The notes below the pieces were generated by a model that had not been told where the DNA came from, made no database searches, and saw only the letters and a list, made by a program, of their open reading frames with translations. 64,000 nucleotides of DNA. Source: Chromobacterium alkanivorans. GTDB lineage: Bacteria; Pseudomonadota; Gammaproteobacteria; Burkholderiales; Chromobacteriaceae. Positions within the stretch are counted from its first letter, which is position 1. Each line of letters begins with the position of its first letter. The position numbers and the translations under genes are program-made. The stretch lies in contig NZ_JAFHKL010000003.1 of assembly GCF_016937655.1 (NCBI RefSeq), forward strand, positions 248,001 to 312,000. The letters are read 5' to 3'. Shown here in pieces: positions 1-8,727 of this stretch.

Positions 1-132
1 CTGTTCCGCGCTGAACCCGCCCTTGTTGAGAGTGACCACCAGGGTGGAGACCAGGCCGTAGTAGCCTAGATAGGTCATGATGTAATGCGCGGTGATGTAC
101 AGCACGCTGCGCCGGACCGGATGCGAGTTCAT
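1..132 (-). CDS. MFS transporter, N-terminal fragment (cut by window edge)
   Basis: Only the first 44 codons are inside the window. The frame is open to the left edge. The peptide starts MNSHPVRRSV and runs into a hydrophobic stretch (YITAHYIMTYLGYYGLVSTLVVTL), followed by NKGGFSAEQ. That pattern, a short basic N-terminus and then the first membrane helix, fits a major facilitator superfamily permease. It is the last visible gene of the leftward operon whose earlier genes encode a putative hydrazine pathway, 104 bp after the ATP-grasp gene. An exporter or self-resistance role for the cluster product is therefore likely. The family call rests on a short fragment and is tentative. Confidence 0.5.
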   Translation of the reverse strand, partial: MNSHPVRRSVLYITAHYIMTYLGYYGLVSTLVVTLNKGGFSAEQ

Positions 133-236
133 GCTTGCCTGTCTTTGATTCGGATGGATTCAAGAAACGGTTAAAGTCCGCCGCGCGGCGTGAAAGCATG
201 CGCGACGGACTGGCCTGCCGGCAGGATCTGCGACCC

Positions 237-1442
237 CTATTCCTCGGCCAGCGGCTCCCAGGCCACTTGCACCGCGTCGCGCGCCGCCTCGGCGTTGGCG
301 ACGGCCTGCTCTATGGTGTCGCCCACGCACAGCACATAGCCCTGGCGCGAGTTGGACGACTTCAGCGTGTCGTAGCGCTTGCCGGCTTGCAACTGGCAAT
401 CCAGCCGGACCACGCCCGGCGCGCTTCTCGCCTGCTCGATGCCGCGCACGTCCAGGATGCGGGCGTTCTCGTAGGAGAAAAAGCGGATGGCGGCGGCCTG
501 GGCCACCGGCTTGCGCTCCGGCCGCGGCGAATCGGTCAGCACCGCCACGGTTTCGCCGGTGAGGTTGACGCCGCTGACCATCTCGCACATTTCCCAGATC
601 TGGTCGCCGCCCACCCGGGTCTGCGACTCGATGATGCGGGGGCCGGACGGGGTCAGGCGGATCTCGGTGTGCGCGGGCCCGGTTTTCTGGCCGATGACGT
701 CCAAAAAGCGGGTGACCAGTTCCTTGACCGCCGCCTGCTGCGCCTCGTCCAGCCGCGCCGGCACCTGGTGGCCCAGCTCGATGAAGCGCGGCAGCGCCGT
801 GGTTTCCTTCTCGGTGATCATCGCGATCTGATGGCGGCCGTTGATGGAGATGGATTCGACGCTGTATTCCGGGCCGTGCAGGAATTCCTCGGCCAGGATG
901 GGGCCGTCCATCACCGCGCGGGAACCGTTCCAGCGCGCTTCCAGATGCGCTTCCGCGTCAACGAAGAACACCCCTTCGCTGAGGCCGCCGGCAAACGGCT
1001 TCAACACCATCGCTTCGCCCTTGAGCTCACGGAAGAAGGCCCTGGCGTCGTCCACGCTTTGGCAAACCCGGTACTGCACCGGGCTCAGACCATGCTGGCC
1101 CAGCAGCTCGCGCATCTTGATCTTGTCGCGGGTATGCAGCACCGCCTCCAGGTTGTCGCCCGGAATGCCCAGCTCGATCGCGCATTGCGATGCCGGATGC
1201 AGGCCGTATTCGGTGAAGGACACCACCGCGTCGAACGGGTCCCTGGCATGCCAGGCCCGCGCCAGCAACAGCACCTCCTCCATATCCTCGTAATCCATCA
1301 CCGCGTAGCGCGTGGCCGCGCGGTACTGCCGCTCGTTGACGCGCTCCAGGGTCTGCATCATCGAATAGCGGACGCCCAGTTGCTCCAGTTTGTCCAGCGT
1401 GTGGTCCAGTCCCCCGACGACCAGCACGTGCGCTTGCTTCAT
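237..1442 (-). CDS. ATP-grasp ligase, amino acid/peptide ligase type
   Basis: This 401-residue protein has the ATP-grasp layout. There is an N-terminal nucleotide-fold segment (KQAHVLVVGGLDHTL), an ATP-binding lysine in MVLKPFAGG (about Lys148), the EEFLHGPEYSVES strand (about 185-197), and the metal-binding end HTEIRL...IIESQTRVGGDQI (about 258-282). These match carboxylate-amine ligases of the L-amino acid ligase (BacD) and carnosine synthase group, which form an acyl phosphate and then an amide. The start is chosen because AGGAGAAG sits 4-6 bases before ATG 1442; an upstream extension would run into the repeat element at 1458-1600. In this operon it probably joins an amino acid or hydrazine unit to another building block. 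The substrates are unknown. Confidence 0.8.
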   Translation of the reverse strand: MKQAHVLVVGGLDHTLDKLEQLGVRYSMMQTLERVNERQYRAATRYAVMDYEDMEEVLLLARAWHARDPFDAVVSFTEYGLHPASQCAIELGIPGDNLEAVLHTRDKIKMRELLGQHGLSPVQYRVCQSVDDARAFFRELKGEAMVLKPFAGGLSEGVFFVDAEAHLEARWNGSRAVMDGPILAEEFLHGPEYSVESISINGRHQIAMITEKETTALPRFIELGHQVPARLDEAQQAAVKELVTRFLDVIGQKTGPAHTEIRLTPSGPRIIESQTRVGGDQIWEMCEMVSGVNLTGETVAVLTDSPRPERKPVAQAAAIRFFSYENARILDVRGIEQARSAPGVVRLDCQLQAGKRYDTLKSSNSRQGYVLCVGDTIEQAVANAEAARDAVQVAWEPLAEE

Positions 1443-1454
1443 TCTCTTCTCCTC

Positions 1455-1603
1455 TAAGAGCCTGTTCATAATCTGCTGCGCTGCGTGAGATGCCACACGG
1501 TGAGTACAGCTTCGAAATGCTCATGTACCACTTGTACATTCCGCTTTCTCAGCCGTTTTCGCCTTGTCTCGCTCTTGCTCGCTAGATTTTGAACAGACTC
1601 TAA
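1455..1603. repeat. MITE-like dispersed element, copy A
   Basis: A 143-bp element (1458-1600) has inverted ends (GAGCCTGTTCATAATCT and the complement of GAGTCTGTTCAAAATCT) and is flanked by TAA at 1455-1457 and 1601-1603. Its interior, including the palindrome ATGTAC-N5-GTACAT, recurs at 12204-12346 and 62392-62531 in the same orientation. It lies between the oxygenase and ATP-grasp genes, and its left edge is only a few bases from the ATP-grasp ribosome binding site. It encodes no transposase. The ends resemble those of IS5-family elements, so it may be mobilised in trans; that is an inference. Confidence 0.8.
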
Positions 1604-1635
1604 TTTAGTTATGTCCTGGCCAGGCCGGCGCCGGC

Positions 1636-2607
1636 TCAAGGCCTCAGTTTCGACAAATCGATGCCCATGCGCTTGGCCCAGACCCGGTTGCGCATCATCA
1701 CCACATTGAACAGCTCCGGGTGGGTGAGCTTGACCTCTTCCGGGTTGAGCGCCAGCGCCAGCAATTCCGCCATCCGCTGCCGGATGTGGATTTGCAGATT
1801 GGCCTGGTCCAGGCATTTGCGGCCCAGGCCTATCGAGTTGCTCAGCAGCTTGATGCGGTGGAACCACAAGGCGGGCAGGTACAGCACATCGCCGGGCTTC
1901 AAGGTGCATTGCATCAGCTGGGTGGCCGGGTCTTGGGCCAGCGCGGCCAGGTCCGCGCCGCCGTCCGCCGTTTCCGCCAGCTTCGCCTCCGGCCCCATGA
2001 CGATCCAATGTTTCTCGCCCACCAGCTGCACATGCATGACATCGATGGTGTAGGAATCCTGATGCAGCCGGGTGACGCCGCCGCGCTGGCCCAGCCACAG
2101 CTGGTGGTTGGTGGAAATGACCTCGCCGTACAAATCGCGGCGAAAATCGTACTGGGCGATGTCCATCTCGGGCAGATCCGCGGCCAGCTCCGGGCGGGAG
2201 GCCTTGTAGTACCATTCCTGCAGATAGATGGGCTGCGTGTCCGGCCCTTCGTTGTTCATCATCATGGCCACGAATTCGGCGAAGCTGGCCTGGGCGGAGC
2301 GCTGGCTGCTATAGCTGTTGACCACCACCGGCGTGTCGCCGCAGCGCTGGGCCAGGCGCTCGAAACTCCAGTTGCGCACCGCCGGCCAGTCGGCGGCATA
2401 GCCTTCCAGGATCACCGGCCGCTGGCCAGCGCGGTACTCCCGATCAAACGCCTCCTTGCTCAAGCCTTTGCGGCGTTCGATGCTGGGCGCCTGCCGCAAG
2501 GCCTCGGCCACCGGGCCGTTCGAAAAAGCGTTTTCAACGATATCGATGCTGGCGACATCGCGCCGTTTCAAGATGTTCTCTTCAATCAGAATGGGAGCGT
2601 TTTGCAT
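1636..2607 (-). CDS. JmjC-like (cupin-8) 2-oxoglutarate/Fe(II) oxygenase
   Basis: The 323-residue product resembles cupin-8/JmjC-type dioxygenases. The iron triad is visible as His182-x-Asp184 in TRLHQDSY and His250 in LPALWFHRIKL; the region around PVILEGYAADWP (64-75) is typical of the family entry. Such enzymes hydroxylate amino acids, peptides or proteins using 2-oxoglutarate and O2. ATG 2607 is preferred over the in-frame ATG at 2619 because GGAGGA lies 5-10 bases before 2607. It follows the hydrolase gene by 20 bp in the same operon and probably tailors the cluster product. The substrate cannot be read from sequence. Confidence 0.8.
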   Translation of the reverse strand: MQNAPILIEENILKRRDVASIDIVENAFSNGPVAEALRQAPSIERRKGLSKEAFDREYRAGQRPVILEGYAADWPAVRNWSFERLAQRCGDTPVVVNSYSSQRSAQASFAEFVAMMMNNEGPDTQPIYLQEWYYKASRPELAADLPEMDIAQYDFRRDLYGEVISTNHQLWLGQRGGVTRLHQDSYTIDVMHVQLVGEKHWIVMGPEAKLAETADGGADLAALAQDPATQLMQCTLKPGDVLYLPALWFHRIKLLSNSIGLGRKCLDQANLQIHIRQRMAELLALALNPEEVKLTHPELFNVVMMRNRVWAKRMGIDLSKLRP

Positions 2608-2627
2608 GGATTCCTCCAATGGGCTTA

Positions 2628-3335
2628 TCAGCGAGCGCGCGCTTGCAGGACAGTGTCTCGTATCGTTTTCAGCAGCCGCGGCCGCAGCGCGTCCTGGTGC
2701 GGCAGCCAGCGATGGATGAAATGATCGCAGTCGTCCAGCCAGACGATGTGCTTGCTACGGGCGTTCCGGGCCGCCGCCAGGTAGCCGTCCAGCGCCTCGG
2801 CGGGTACCACCGCGTCGTTCCTGGCGCCGATGATCAGCAAGTCGCCGCCGAATTCGCCGATGCCGGCATAGGCCGGCGAGTCCGGATAAGAGCCCGGCCG
2901 GGCCAGGCTGCCGTCGAACTTGGATTCGACGGCGTCGGCCGGATAGCAGGCCGGGCAGAACAGCACCAGGCAGGCGGGTTTCAAGACGGGCGCGAGCCAG
3001 GCGGCGAGATGACCGCCCATGCTGGTGCCGATCAAGGTTAGCGGCTCGCGCTTGTCCAGGTGCTCCGCCGCCGCCAGCACTTCGCCGTAGCGGCGCTGCA
3101 GACATGATTCTTCCATCACCCCGCTGCTGTCGCCGTTGCCGGAGAACTCAAAGCAGACCGAGCCCAGACCATGCGTGGCCAGGTGGTCGATCACATAGCG
3201 TATGGTGTGCCGGTTGGACATGTGGCCCAGCCCGTGCAGGGTGAGTATGCTGCTGGCCGCGCCGGCTTCCGGCTGCACCCGGGTGGCGGCCAGCCGCTGC
3301 CCGTTGGCGTCAAAGGTGAAATCTTCCGTTCTCAT
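2628..3335 (-). CDS. Alpha/beta hydrolase
   Basis: This 235-residue alpha/beta-hydrolase has an oxyanion segment LTLHGLGH (31-38), the nucleophile elbow GTSMGG with Ser105, a likely acid Asp in IIGARNDAVVP and a likely His in CDHFIHRW near the C-terminus. The fold covers esterases, thioesterases and acyl-peptide hydrolases. ATG 3335 is favoured over TTG 3341 because GGGAG stands 7 bases upstream of it. It sits inside the putative hydrazine operon, where it could remove a protecting acyl group or release an acyl intermediate. That role is inference; only the fold and catalytic motif are seen. Confidence 0.8.
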   Translation of the reverse strand: MRTEDFTFDANGQRLAATRVQPEAGAASSILTLHGLGHMSNRHTIRYVIDHLATHGLGSVCFEFSGNGDSSGVMEESCLQRRYGEVLAAAEHLDKREPLTLIGTSMGGHLAAWLAPVLKPACLVLFCPACYPADAVESKFDGSLARPGSYPDSPAYAGIGEFGGDLLIIGARNDAVVPAEALDGYLAAARNARSKHIVWLDDCDHFIHRWLPHQDALRPRLLKTIRDTVLQARAR

Positions 3336-3398
3336 GTTCAAGCTCCCGGGAAGGCGGGGCCTTCCTGTTCCGATGACTGATGAGGGGGCGGCTTCCGC

Positions 3399-4004
3399 TC
3401 AAGGCTTGGCCGCGGCGGCCAGCGCCGCGAAGCGTTCGTCGCGAACCTGTTCCCACTCCCGGCGCAGCACGCTGTAGTAGATGACATCGCGGCGGCGGCC
3501 ACCGGGCATGAAGTTGAAGCTGCGCAACACCCCCTCCTCCGTCGCGCCGATGCCGGCCAGGCCGGCGCGGGCGCCGGCGTTGAGCACATCGGTCTTGAAC
3601 TCCACGCGCTCGCATTCCAGCGCCTCGAAGGCGTGCTTGAGCAGCTCGAACTTGACCGCGCGGTTGATGCCGGTGCGGCGCGCGTCCCGGCACAGCCAGG
3701 ACCAGCCTATCTCCAGCCGCCGCTCGCCCTCGGCCAGATTGCCGTAGGCGGTGCTGCCGACGATGCGGTCGGTCTGGCGGTCGATGATGGCGAACACGAT
3801 GCGCGTGCCGTTGAGGGTGTCCTGTATCGCCTGCTCGATGAAGCGTCCCAGATCGTCCGGCGTCTGGATGCGGGCGACGAAGTATTCCCAGATGGCGGGC
3901 TCGAATACGATGCGCTCGAAAGCCGCGTAGTCGCCGATCTGAATCCGGCGCAGACGCACGCGTTCGTTTTCCAGGGTGAGGTCCTTCAGATTACGCCAGG
4001 TCAT
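3399..4004 (-). CDS. GNAT N-acetyltransferase, RimJ/RimL type
   Basis: The 201-residue protein opens with NERVRLRRIQIGDYAAFE, the usual RimJ/RimL entry. It carries a conserved beta4 region VGSTAYGN and a pyrophosphate-binding region around RDARRTGINRAVK. The arginine-rich loop departs from the strict Q/RxxGxG/A motif, so acyl-CoA use is probable but not certain. AAGGAG lies 6 bases before ATG 4004. It follows the adenylating ligase by 20 bp. Known hydrazine-forming pathways use acyltransferases to cap the reactive hydrazine nitrogen, which is a plausible role here; an acyl donor other than acetyl-CoA is possible. Confidence 0.75.
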   Translation of the reverse strand: MTWRNLKDLTLENERVRLRRIQIGDYAAFERIVFEPAIWEYFVARIQTPDDLGRFIEQAIQDTLNGTRIVFAIIDRQTDRIVGSTAYGNLAEGERRLEIGWSWLCRDARRTGINRAVKFELLKHAFEALECERVEFKTDVLNAGARAGLAGIGATEEGVLRSFNFMPGGRRRDVIYYSVLRREWEQVRDERFAALAAAAKP

Positions 4005-4024
4005 GGCTTGCTCCTTGCATGGGT

Positions 4025-5662
4025 TTAGGCGGGGTCGCGGTTCAGGGAGGGCTGCGGCGTCCGGCAATCCCGCACATACGCCGCCGCCTCGGAAAACGCT
4101 TCCGGCGTCCGCGCGTGGCGGGCGTAGATCTCGTCCAGTTGCGCCGCGTAACGCTGATAAATCAGTTTGCGCTTGGGCTTGAATTGGGAACTCAGCAGGC
4201 CGTTCTCGATGGAAAACGGTTCCTCGGCGATGACAACGGCCAGGATGCGCTCCTCCTGAAACAGCCTCTGATTCATCGTCGCGACATGCCGGCGCAACGC
4301 CTCCGCGTCCGCCGCGGCCAGGTCCGGGGACAGAATCGCCGTGACAAAGGGCTTGCCGGTGCCGTACAGCACCCCTTCCCGGATATGCGGGTGCTGGCGC
4401 AAGCCCTCCTCTATCGGCCGCACCAGCACGTTACGGCCGTTGGTCACCGTAACGATGTCGTCGATGCGGCCGTGGATGTACAGGAAGCCGTCCGCGTCCA
4501 GATGGCCCAGGTCCCAGGTCTTGACCTCGGCGCTGGGCAGGAAGCTCTTTTCATTGATCCCGGGATCGCACCAGGTATAGCGGCAATTGACCGGATGGCG
4601 GCTGGCCACGATCAGGATGCCGTCCTGGTCGAAGCGGACGCTCTTGCCGGGCAGCACCTGGCCCACGCTGCCCAGCCGGAAGGCGCCCGGGTGGTTCTTG
4701 GCGACGATGCAGGCCTCATTGCTGCCATAGCCCTCGTACAGCGGCACGCCGGCATGATTGAAGAACTCCAGCACGTCCCGGCTGGCCGGCGCGGAACCGG
4801 TCCACAAATAACGAACGCGGCCGCCCAGCGCGGCCTGGATCTGCGCGCCGCGCTCGGCGGCCGCGCTGTCTCCGTGCCGGCTCAGCAGCCGGCCACGCAG
4901 TTCTTCGTAAAACCCGGGCACCCCCATCACCACCGTAGGAGCGCAGGCGCTGGCCATGTCCAGCGCCTGCTCCAGATTGGACAGCGTGAGGTCGTGGCCG
5001 TAGACCAGCGCCGAGTAGATCCAGTAGCGTTGCTGCAACAGCACCAGGCGCAGGAACACCAGCAGATTGTCGCCGTCCCGATGCGCGAACAGGGTCTGCG
5101 TGTCATTGATGGAACTGTTGGCGCTGGCGACGGTGGCCTCCAGCCCCTTGGGCGCGCCGGTGCTGCCCGAGGTGAACTTGATCGCGAAGATATCGGCCGC
5201 GTCATAGCCGGCGTGCATGGGCGGCTCGGCGGCCTCGGTCTCGGCGCCCTCCGCCCAGGCCTGGATCTCGGCGATGTCGAAAAACGCGCCGCCGCTGGCG
5301 ATGCCTTCGGCGAACAGCGCCTTCAGCCCGTAGATGTCGACGATCTGTTCAGGCCGGTAACGGCCGGCTTCGAAACCCGCGGTCACGCCGCCCAGCTTCA
5401 GGATGGCCAGGTCCAACAGCACGAACTCGATGTGGTTCAGCGACATCACGCCGATGCGGTCGCGCGGTCGCAAACCCAGCGCCCGCAAGCGGCGGGCCAC
5501 GCGCGCCGCCTTGCGGTCCAGCTCGGCCAGGGTCCAGACCCGCACCTCGTCGTCCTGGCGGAAACGGATCACATGCCGCTCATCGTCGCAGCGGCGCAGC
5601 GCGATGGCGTTGATCAGGTCGACGGCCTCGCCGCGCGGCGCTTGAGGAATCAGCCCGCTCAT
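4025..5662 (-). CDS. AMP-forming acyl ligase (ANL superfamily)
   Basis: This 545-residue adenylating enzyme shows the core ANL motifs: the P-loop FTSGSTGAPKG (163-173), YEGYGSNEA (about 310), the hinge region DLGHLDADGFLYIHGRIDD, and the C-terminal lysine motif SQFKPKRKLI. It would activate a carboxylate as acyl-AMP and pass it to CoA, a carrier or an amine. Its ATG overlaps the stop of the cupin/MetRS gene in an ATGA, so the two are translationally coupled. That makes the carboxylate made by the upstream enzymes, possibly hydrazinoacetate, a good candidate substrate. No carrier-protein gene is visible in the window. Confidence 0.85.
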   Translation of the reverse strand: MSGLIPQAPRGEAVDLINAIALRRCDDERHVIRFRQDDEVRVWTLAELDRKAARVARRLRALGLRPRDRIGVMSLNHIEFVLLDLAILKLGGVTAGFEAGRYRPEQIVDIYGLKALFAEGIASGGAFFDIAEIQAWAEGAETEAAEPPMHAGYDAADIFAIKFTSGSTGAPKGLEATVASANSSINDTQTLFAHRDGDNLLVFLRLVLLQQRYWIYSALVYGHDLTLSNLEQALDMASACAPTVVMGVPGFYEELRGRLLSRHGDSAAAERGAQIQAALGGRVRYLWTGSAPASRDVLEFFNHAGVPLYEGYGSNEACIVAKNHPGAFRLGSVGQVLPGKSVRFDQDGILIVASRHPVNCRYTWCDPGINEKSFLPSAEVKTWDLGHLDADGFLYIHGRIDDIVTVTNGRNVLVRPIEEGLRQHPHIREGVLYGTGKPFVTAILSPDLAAADAEALRRHVATMNQRLFQEERILAVVIAEEPFSIENGLLSSQFKPKRKLIYQRYAAQLDEIYARHARTPEAFSEAAAYVRDCRTPQPSLNRDPA

Positions 5663-7677
5663 GCCTGCGCCTCCCGCGGGCCGGCCGGCTGGCGCAGCGG
5701 CGTGAAGAAGCGCTGCTCCGCCAGGTCCAGGGACGCGCCCGGCGGCGTCAGCGTCGCGCTATCCGGCCAGACGTCGACGCGCTCCATGCCCAAGGCGCGG
5801 CCCAGGCGCTGGGCGAAGCGCGGCAGCAAGGGGGCGGCGGTCTGGGCCAGCAGCCGCGCCGCGGCCAGTTCCAGCGCGATCGCGGTCCGGTACTCGTCGC
5901 GCAGCGCCGGGTTGCGACGGATGCGCTCGTTCGATTGGGCGAAGCGCAGCGCGCCGGCCACCAGCGCGTCCAGTTCCTCCGCCACGCGGTTGAGCGAGAA
6001 ACCATCGGCGCCGTAATGGATTTTCAGGCTGGCCAGCCGCTGGTTCAGCGCGTCGAAATAGGCGGTGTGCGCGGCGGTCCAGCTGCCGGCGTCCGGCGCT
6101 TCTTGCTGGAAATCCTGCCGCAGGCGCTCGCCCAGGCCGGCCAGCCAGAGCTGCCACTGGCCCAGCAGCGTCCCTTCCACCCGCGCGTGGAAATCGTCCA
6201 GCGTGAAATTGGTGCGCTCCTGTTCGCCGCGGGTCCGCGCCAGGTAATAACGCACCGCGTCCACGCTGTCCGGGCTCAGGATGTCCTTGCCCCATACCGC
6301 GTGCCGGCGGCTGGTGGAGAACTTCAGGCCGTCGAGAAGATAAAACTCGTTCTCGTTGTAGTCGATGTCGCAGCGCCAGTCCGGGAAGGCCATCCGGTAC
6401 AGCGCCGGGTACAGGATGGAGTGGTAATAGCTGTTGTCGTAGCCGAAGAAATGGACGATTTTCCAGTCCGGCTGCGGCTGGTCGGCTTTCCACGCTTTGC
6501 CCAGCCGGCCGCCCAGCGCGGCGATGCCGTGCAGGAAGCCGTAAGCCATCTCCGGCCACACCCAGATCACCTGGCTGCCCTCGACCTCCTCCGCCGGCGG
6601 CACCCCCCATTGCGCCGGGTGGGTGATGGGCACCCAGTAGTCCTTGCGCGCCAGCACCCGCTCCGCCAGCTGCTGCAAGCGCGGCGACACCTTGCCCAGG
6701 CGCTGATGCTGCTCCACCGCGTCCTTGAAGGCGGACAGATTGATCATGTAGCGGCGGATGGCGCCGGTGACCGGGGCCGCGTCCGACAGCCGCGAGCGCG
6801 GCGCGTCCAGGTCCACGCAGTTGTTCGGTTCGCCGCACTCCTCGCAGATATTGCCGCCGCAGGGCGAGCCGCAGCTCGGGCATTTGGCGGCGACGTCCAC
6901 CTCGTACAGATAATCACCGGTTTCGGCGTCGAACAGCGCCGCGTCCGAGCGCAGCTCGGCGCCGCCCCGCACCAGCCGCGAGAAGAAATCGCGCAAGCCG
7001 TCCGCGTAGCCGGGGTCGCGGGTGGTGACGGTGTATTGATCCAGATGGATGTCCATCAGGTCCAGCGTGGCCTTGATCGCCGCCGAATAATGGCTGGCCA
7101 CCCGCTGGGGACTGCTGTCTTCCTGGCGGGCGCGGCCCACCACATAGCTCTGGTAATCGTCGCTGCCGGTCAGGTGGTAGGCCTCGTGCCCGCTGGCGCG
7201 CAGGAAGCGCACATAGACGTCGGCGCCCAGATAGGGGCCGGACAGATGGCCAAGATGCAGGTCGCCGTTGGGCGTCGGCGGCGTGGAGAACACGAACACC
7301 GGACGTCCCTGCAAGCGCGAGGCGCCGTTGTCCCGCGCGGCGGCGGCGCGCCGGGCCGGGTCCCGCCAGTAGAAGTCGCAGAAGCGCAGCGGCTGCGTGC
7401 CGGTATTGCGCAGCACGTGCATCTCGAACGGTTTGAACAGCGCCAGATGGCCGGCGCTCACCGGCTGACGGCGGCCGTCGGCGTCGATGACGCCCTCGCC
7501 GCTGAGGATCAGGAAGGCCTCCAGCTCGTCGTGCTTGTGCGGCCGGCTTTCCCCGCCCGGCTCGACGACGCCGTAGGCCAGGCGCAGCGGCTCCCCCTCG
7601 CCCAGGCCGGCGATGGCGGCCATTTCGATGCCAAAAGCGGGCGCCCGCTGCGCTTGGTTCAAGTCAATGATGTCCAT
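5659..7677 (-). CDS. Cupin/methionyl-tRNA synthetase-like fusion (probable hydrazine synthetase)
   Basis: This 672-residue fusion has an N-terminal cupin (about 15-105) with metal ligands His47, His49, Glu53 and His87 (PHKHDELE, FEMHVLRN). A class I MetRS-like body follows, with HLGH at 141-144, a cysteine-rich knuckle (Cys266, 269, 273, 278, 281), KFSTS at 452-456 in place of KMSKS, and a helical C-terminus. From established work, the fusion Spb40 of the s56-p1 pathway joins N6-hydroxylysine and glycine through an N-N bond. Here the gene lies 6 bp after the FAD oxidase and next to the lysine hydroxylase, the same trio. It is not a housekeeping MetRS. Product chemistry is inferred from the family and context. 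Confidence 0.85.
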   Translation of the reverse strand: MDIIDLNQAQRAPAFGIEMAAIAGLGEGEPLRLAYGVVEPGGESRPHKHDELEAFLILSGEGVIDADGRRQPVSAGHLALFKPFEMHVLRNTGTQPLRFCDFYWRDPARRAAAARDNGASRLQGRPVFVFSTPPTPNGDLHLGHLSGPYLGADVYVRFLRASGHEAYHLTGSDDYQSYVVGRARQEDSSPQRVASHYSAAIKATLDLMDIHLDQYTVTTRDPGYADGLRDFFSRLVRGGAELRSDAALFDAETGDYLYEVDVAAKCPSCGSPCGGNICEECGEPNNCVDLDAPRSRLSDAAPVTGAIRRYMINLSAFKDAVEQHQRLGKVSPRLQQLAERVLARKDYWVPITHPAQWGVPPAEEVEGSQVIWVWPEMAYGFLHGIAALGGRLGKAWKADQPQPDWKIVHFFGYDNSYYHSILYPALYRMAFPDWRCDIDYNENEFYLLDGLKFSTSRRHAVWGKDILSPDSVDAVRYYLARTRGEQERTNFTLDDFHARVEGTLLGQWQLWLAGLGERLRQDFQQEAPDAGSWTAAHTAYFDALNQRLASLKIHYGADGFSLNRVAEELDALVAGALRFAQSNERIRRNPALRDEYRTAIALELAAARLLAQTAAPLLPRFAQRLGRALGMERVDVWPDSATLTPPGASLDLAEQRFFTPLRQPAGPREAQA

Positions 7678-7683
7678 GGTCGG

Positions 7684-8727
7684 CTATCCGGTGGTGAGTG
7701 TGGGGTTGAGCAGGGCGACGGCCTCCGCGGCGATGCCGGGCGCCAGCCGATAACCGGAGCCGTTGCCCGCTCCGACGAACAGAATGCGTTGATGGCGGCC
7801 GACATATTGCGCCAGCGGCTCGCGGCTTGGGCTGTAGGCGTCGCAGAACACCCGGCCCGAACCCAGCAGCGGCGCCAAGGCCGGCGCGACGCCCAGCAGC
7901 GCCTCGCGCGCCTCGGCGATCTCGCGGGCCTCCAGCCGGCCCGCTTCGGGCGCCGGGTCCCATTGCTGGCAGGTGTAGCTGAACAGCCAGTGCCCGCGAT
8001 GCGGCAGCGGCGCCAGAAAGGCGTCCTCGACGGGGAAGAACAGCGCCCGCCCCTCCTCGGGCGGCCGCTGCAGATGCAGGGCCACCACTTTCTTGACGCG
8101 GATGCCGAGCGCGGCGGTCAGCTCGCGCCAGCAGCCCTCGTTGGCCCATGGGCCGGGGGCCAGCGCCACGGCGTCGGCGGCCAGCGTCCGGCCGCTGGAC
8201 AGGACGACGCGGACGCCGTCGGCGCCCTCGTCCAGCGCCTCCACCCCGACGCCCTCCAGCACTTCGGCGCGCTCGCGCAGACGCCGCGCCTGCCAGAGCG
8301 CCAGCGCCTGCACATCCGTCACATGGCAGGCCGGCAGCCGCCACAGCTCGCGGCCGGCCGGCAAGTCCGACGCAAGGCTCAGCCTCTCCTCCGCCGTCAC
8401 AGGCAGCAGGCCGGCGCAGCGGGCGCGCACCGCCTCGGCGTCGGCCGCGTCGGCGGCGACGAAGAAGTCGAAGCCGTGCATCGGCAGCTGCGGATGGCTG
8501 GCGCTCAGGGTCTGGTAGTAATCGGCGCTGACGGCGCTCAGGCGGCGCACGCGCTCGGAGCGGCCCACCGGGAAATGGACGCCGGCGGAATACATCGACG
8601 CCCCCGAGCCGATCAGGCCGCGGTCCACCAGGGTGAGCCGGGCACGCGGCTCGCGCTCCAGCAGGCGCGAGGCTATGGTGCAGCCGAGAATGCCGCCGCC
8701 GACGACGACGATATGCGGCGCCCTCAT
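7684..8727 (-). CDS. FAD-dependent amine oxidoreductase of the DAO family (hydrazine pathway)
   Basis: The 347-residue protein begins with a dinucleotide fold HIVVVGGGILGCTIASRLL and ends with the DAO-type FAD-binding segment FVGAGNGSGYRLAPGIAAE. In the hydrazine-forming pathways known to me, a DAO-family enzyme (Spb39 type) oxidatively cleaves the lysine-glycine hydrazine adduct to hydrazinoacetate and 2-aminoadipate semialdehyde. ATG 8727 is chosen because its ATGA overlaps the stop of the hydroxylase and GAGGG lies about 8 bases upstream; ATG 8733 would be too close to that site. A glycine oxidase-like alternative role is possible, but the neighbours favour the pathway role. Confidence 0.8.
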   Translation of the reverse strand: MRAPHIVVVGGGILGCTIASRLLEREPRARLTLVDRGLIGSGASMYSAGVHFPVGRSERVRRLSAVSADYYQTLSASHPQLPMHGFDFFVAADAADAEAVRARCAGLLPVTAEERLSLASDLPAGRELWRLPACHVTDVQALALWQARRLRERAEVLEGVGVEALDEGADGVRVVLSSGRTLAADAVALAPGPWANEGCWRELTAALGIRVKKVVALHLQRPPEEGRALFFPVEDAFLAPLPHRGHWLFSYTCQQWDPAPEAGRLEAREIAEAREALLGVAPALAPLLGSGRVFCDAYSPSREPLAQYVGRHQRILFVGAGNGSGYRLAPGIAAEAVALLNPTLTTG

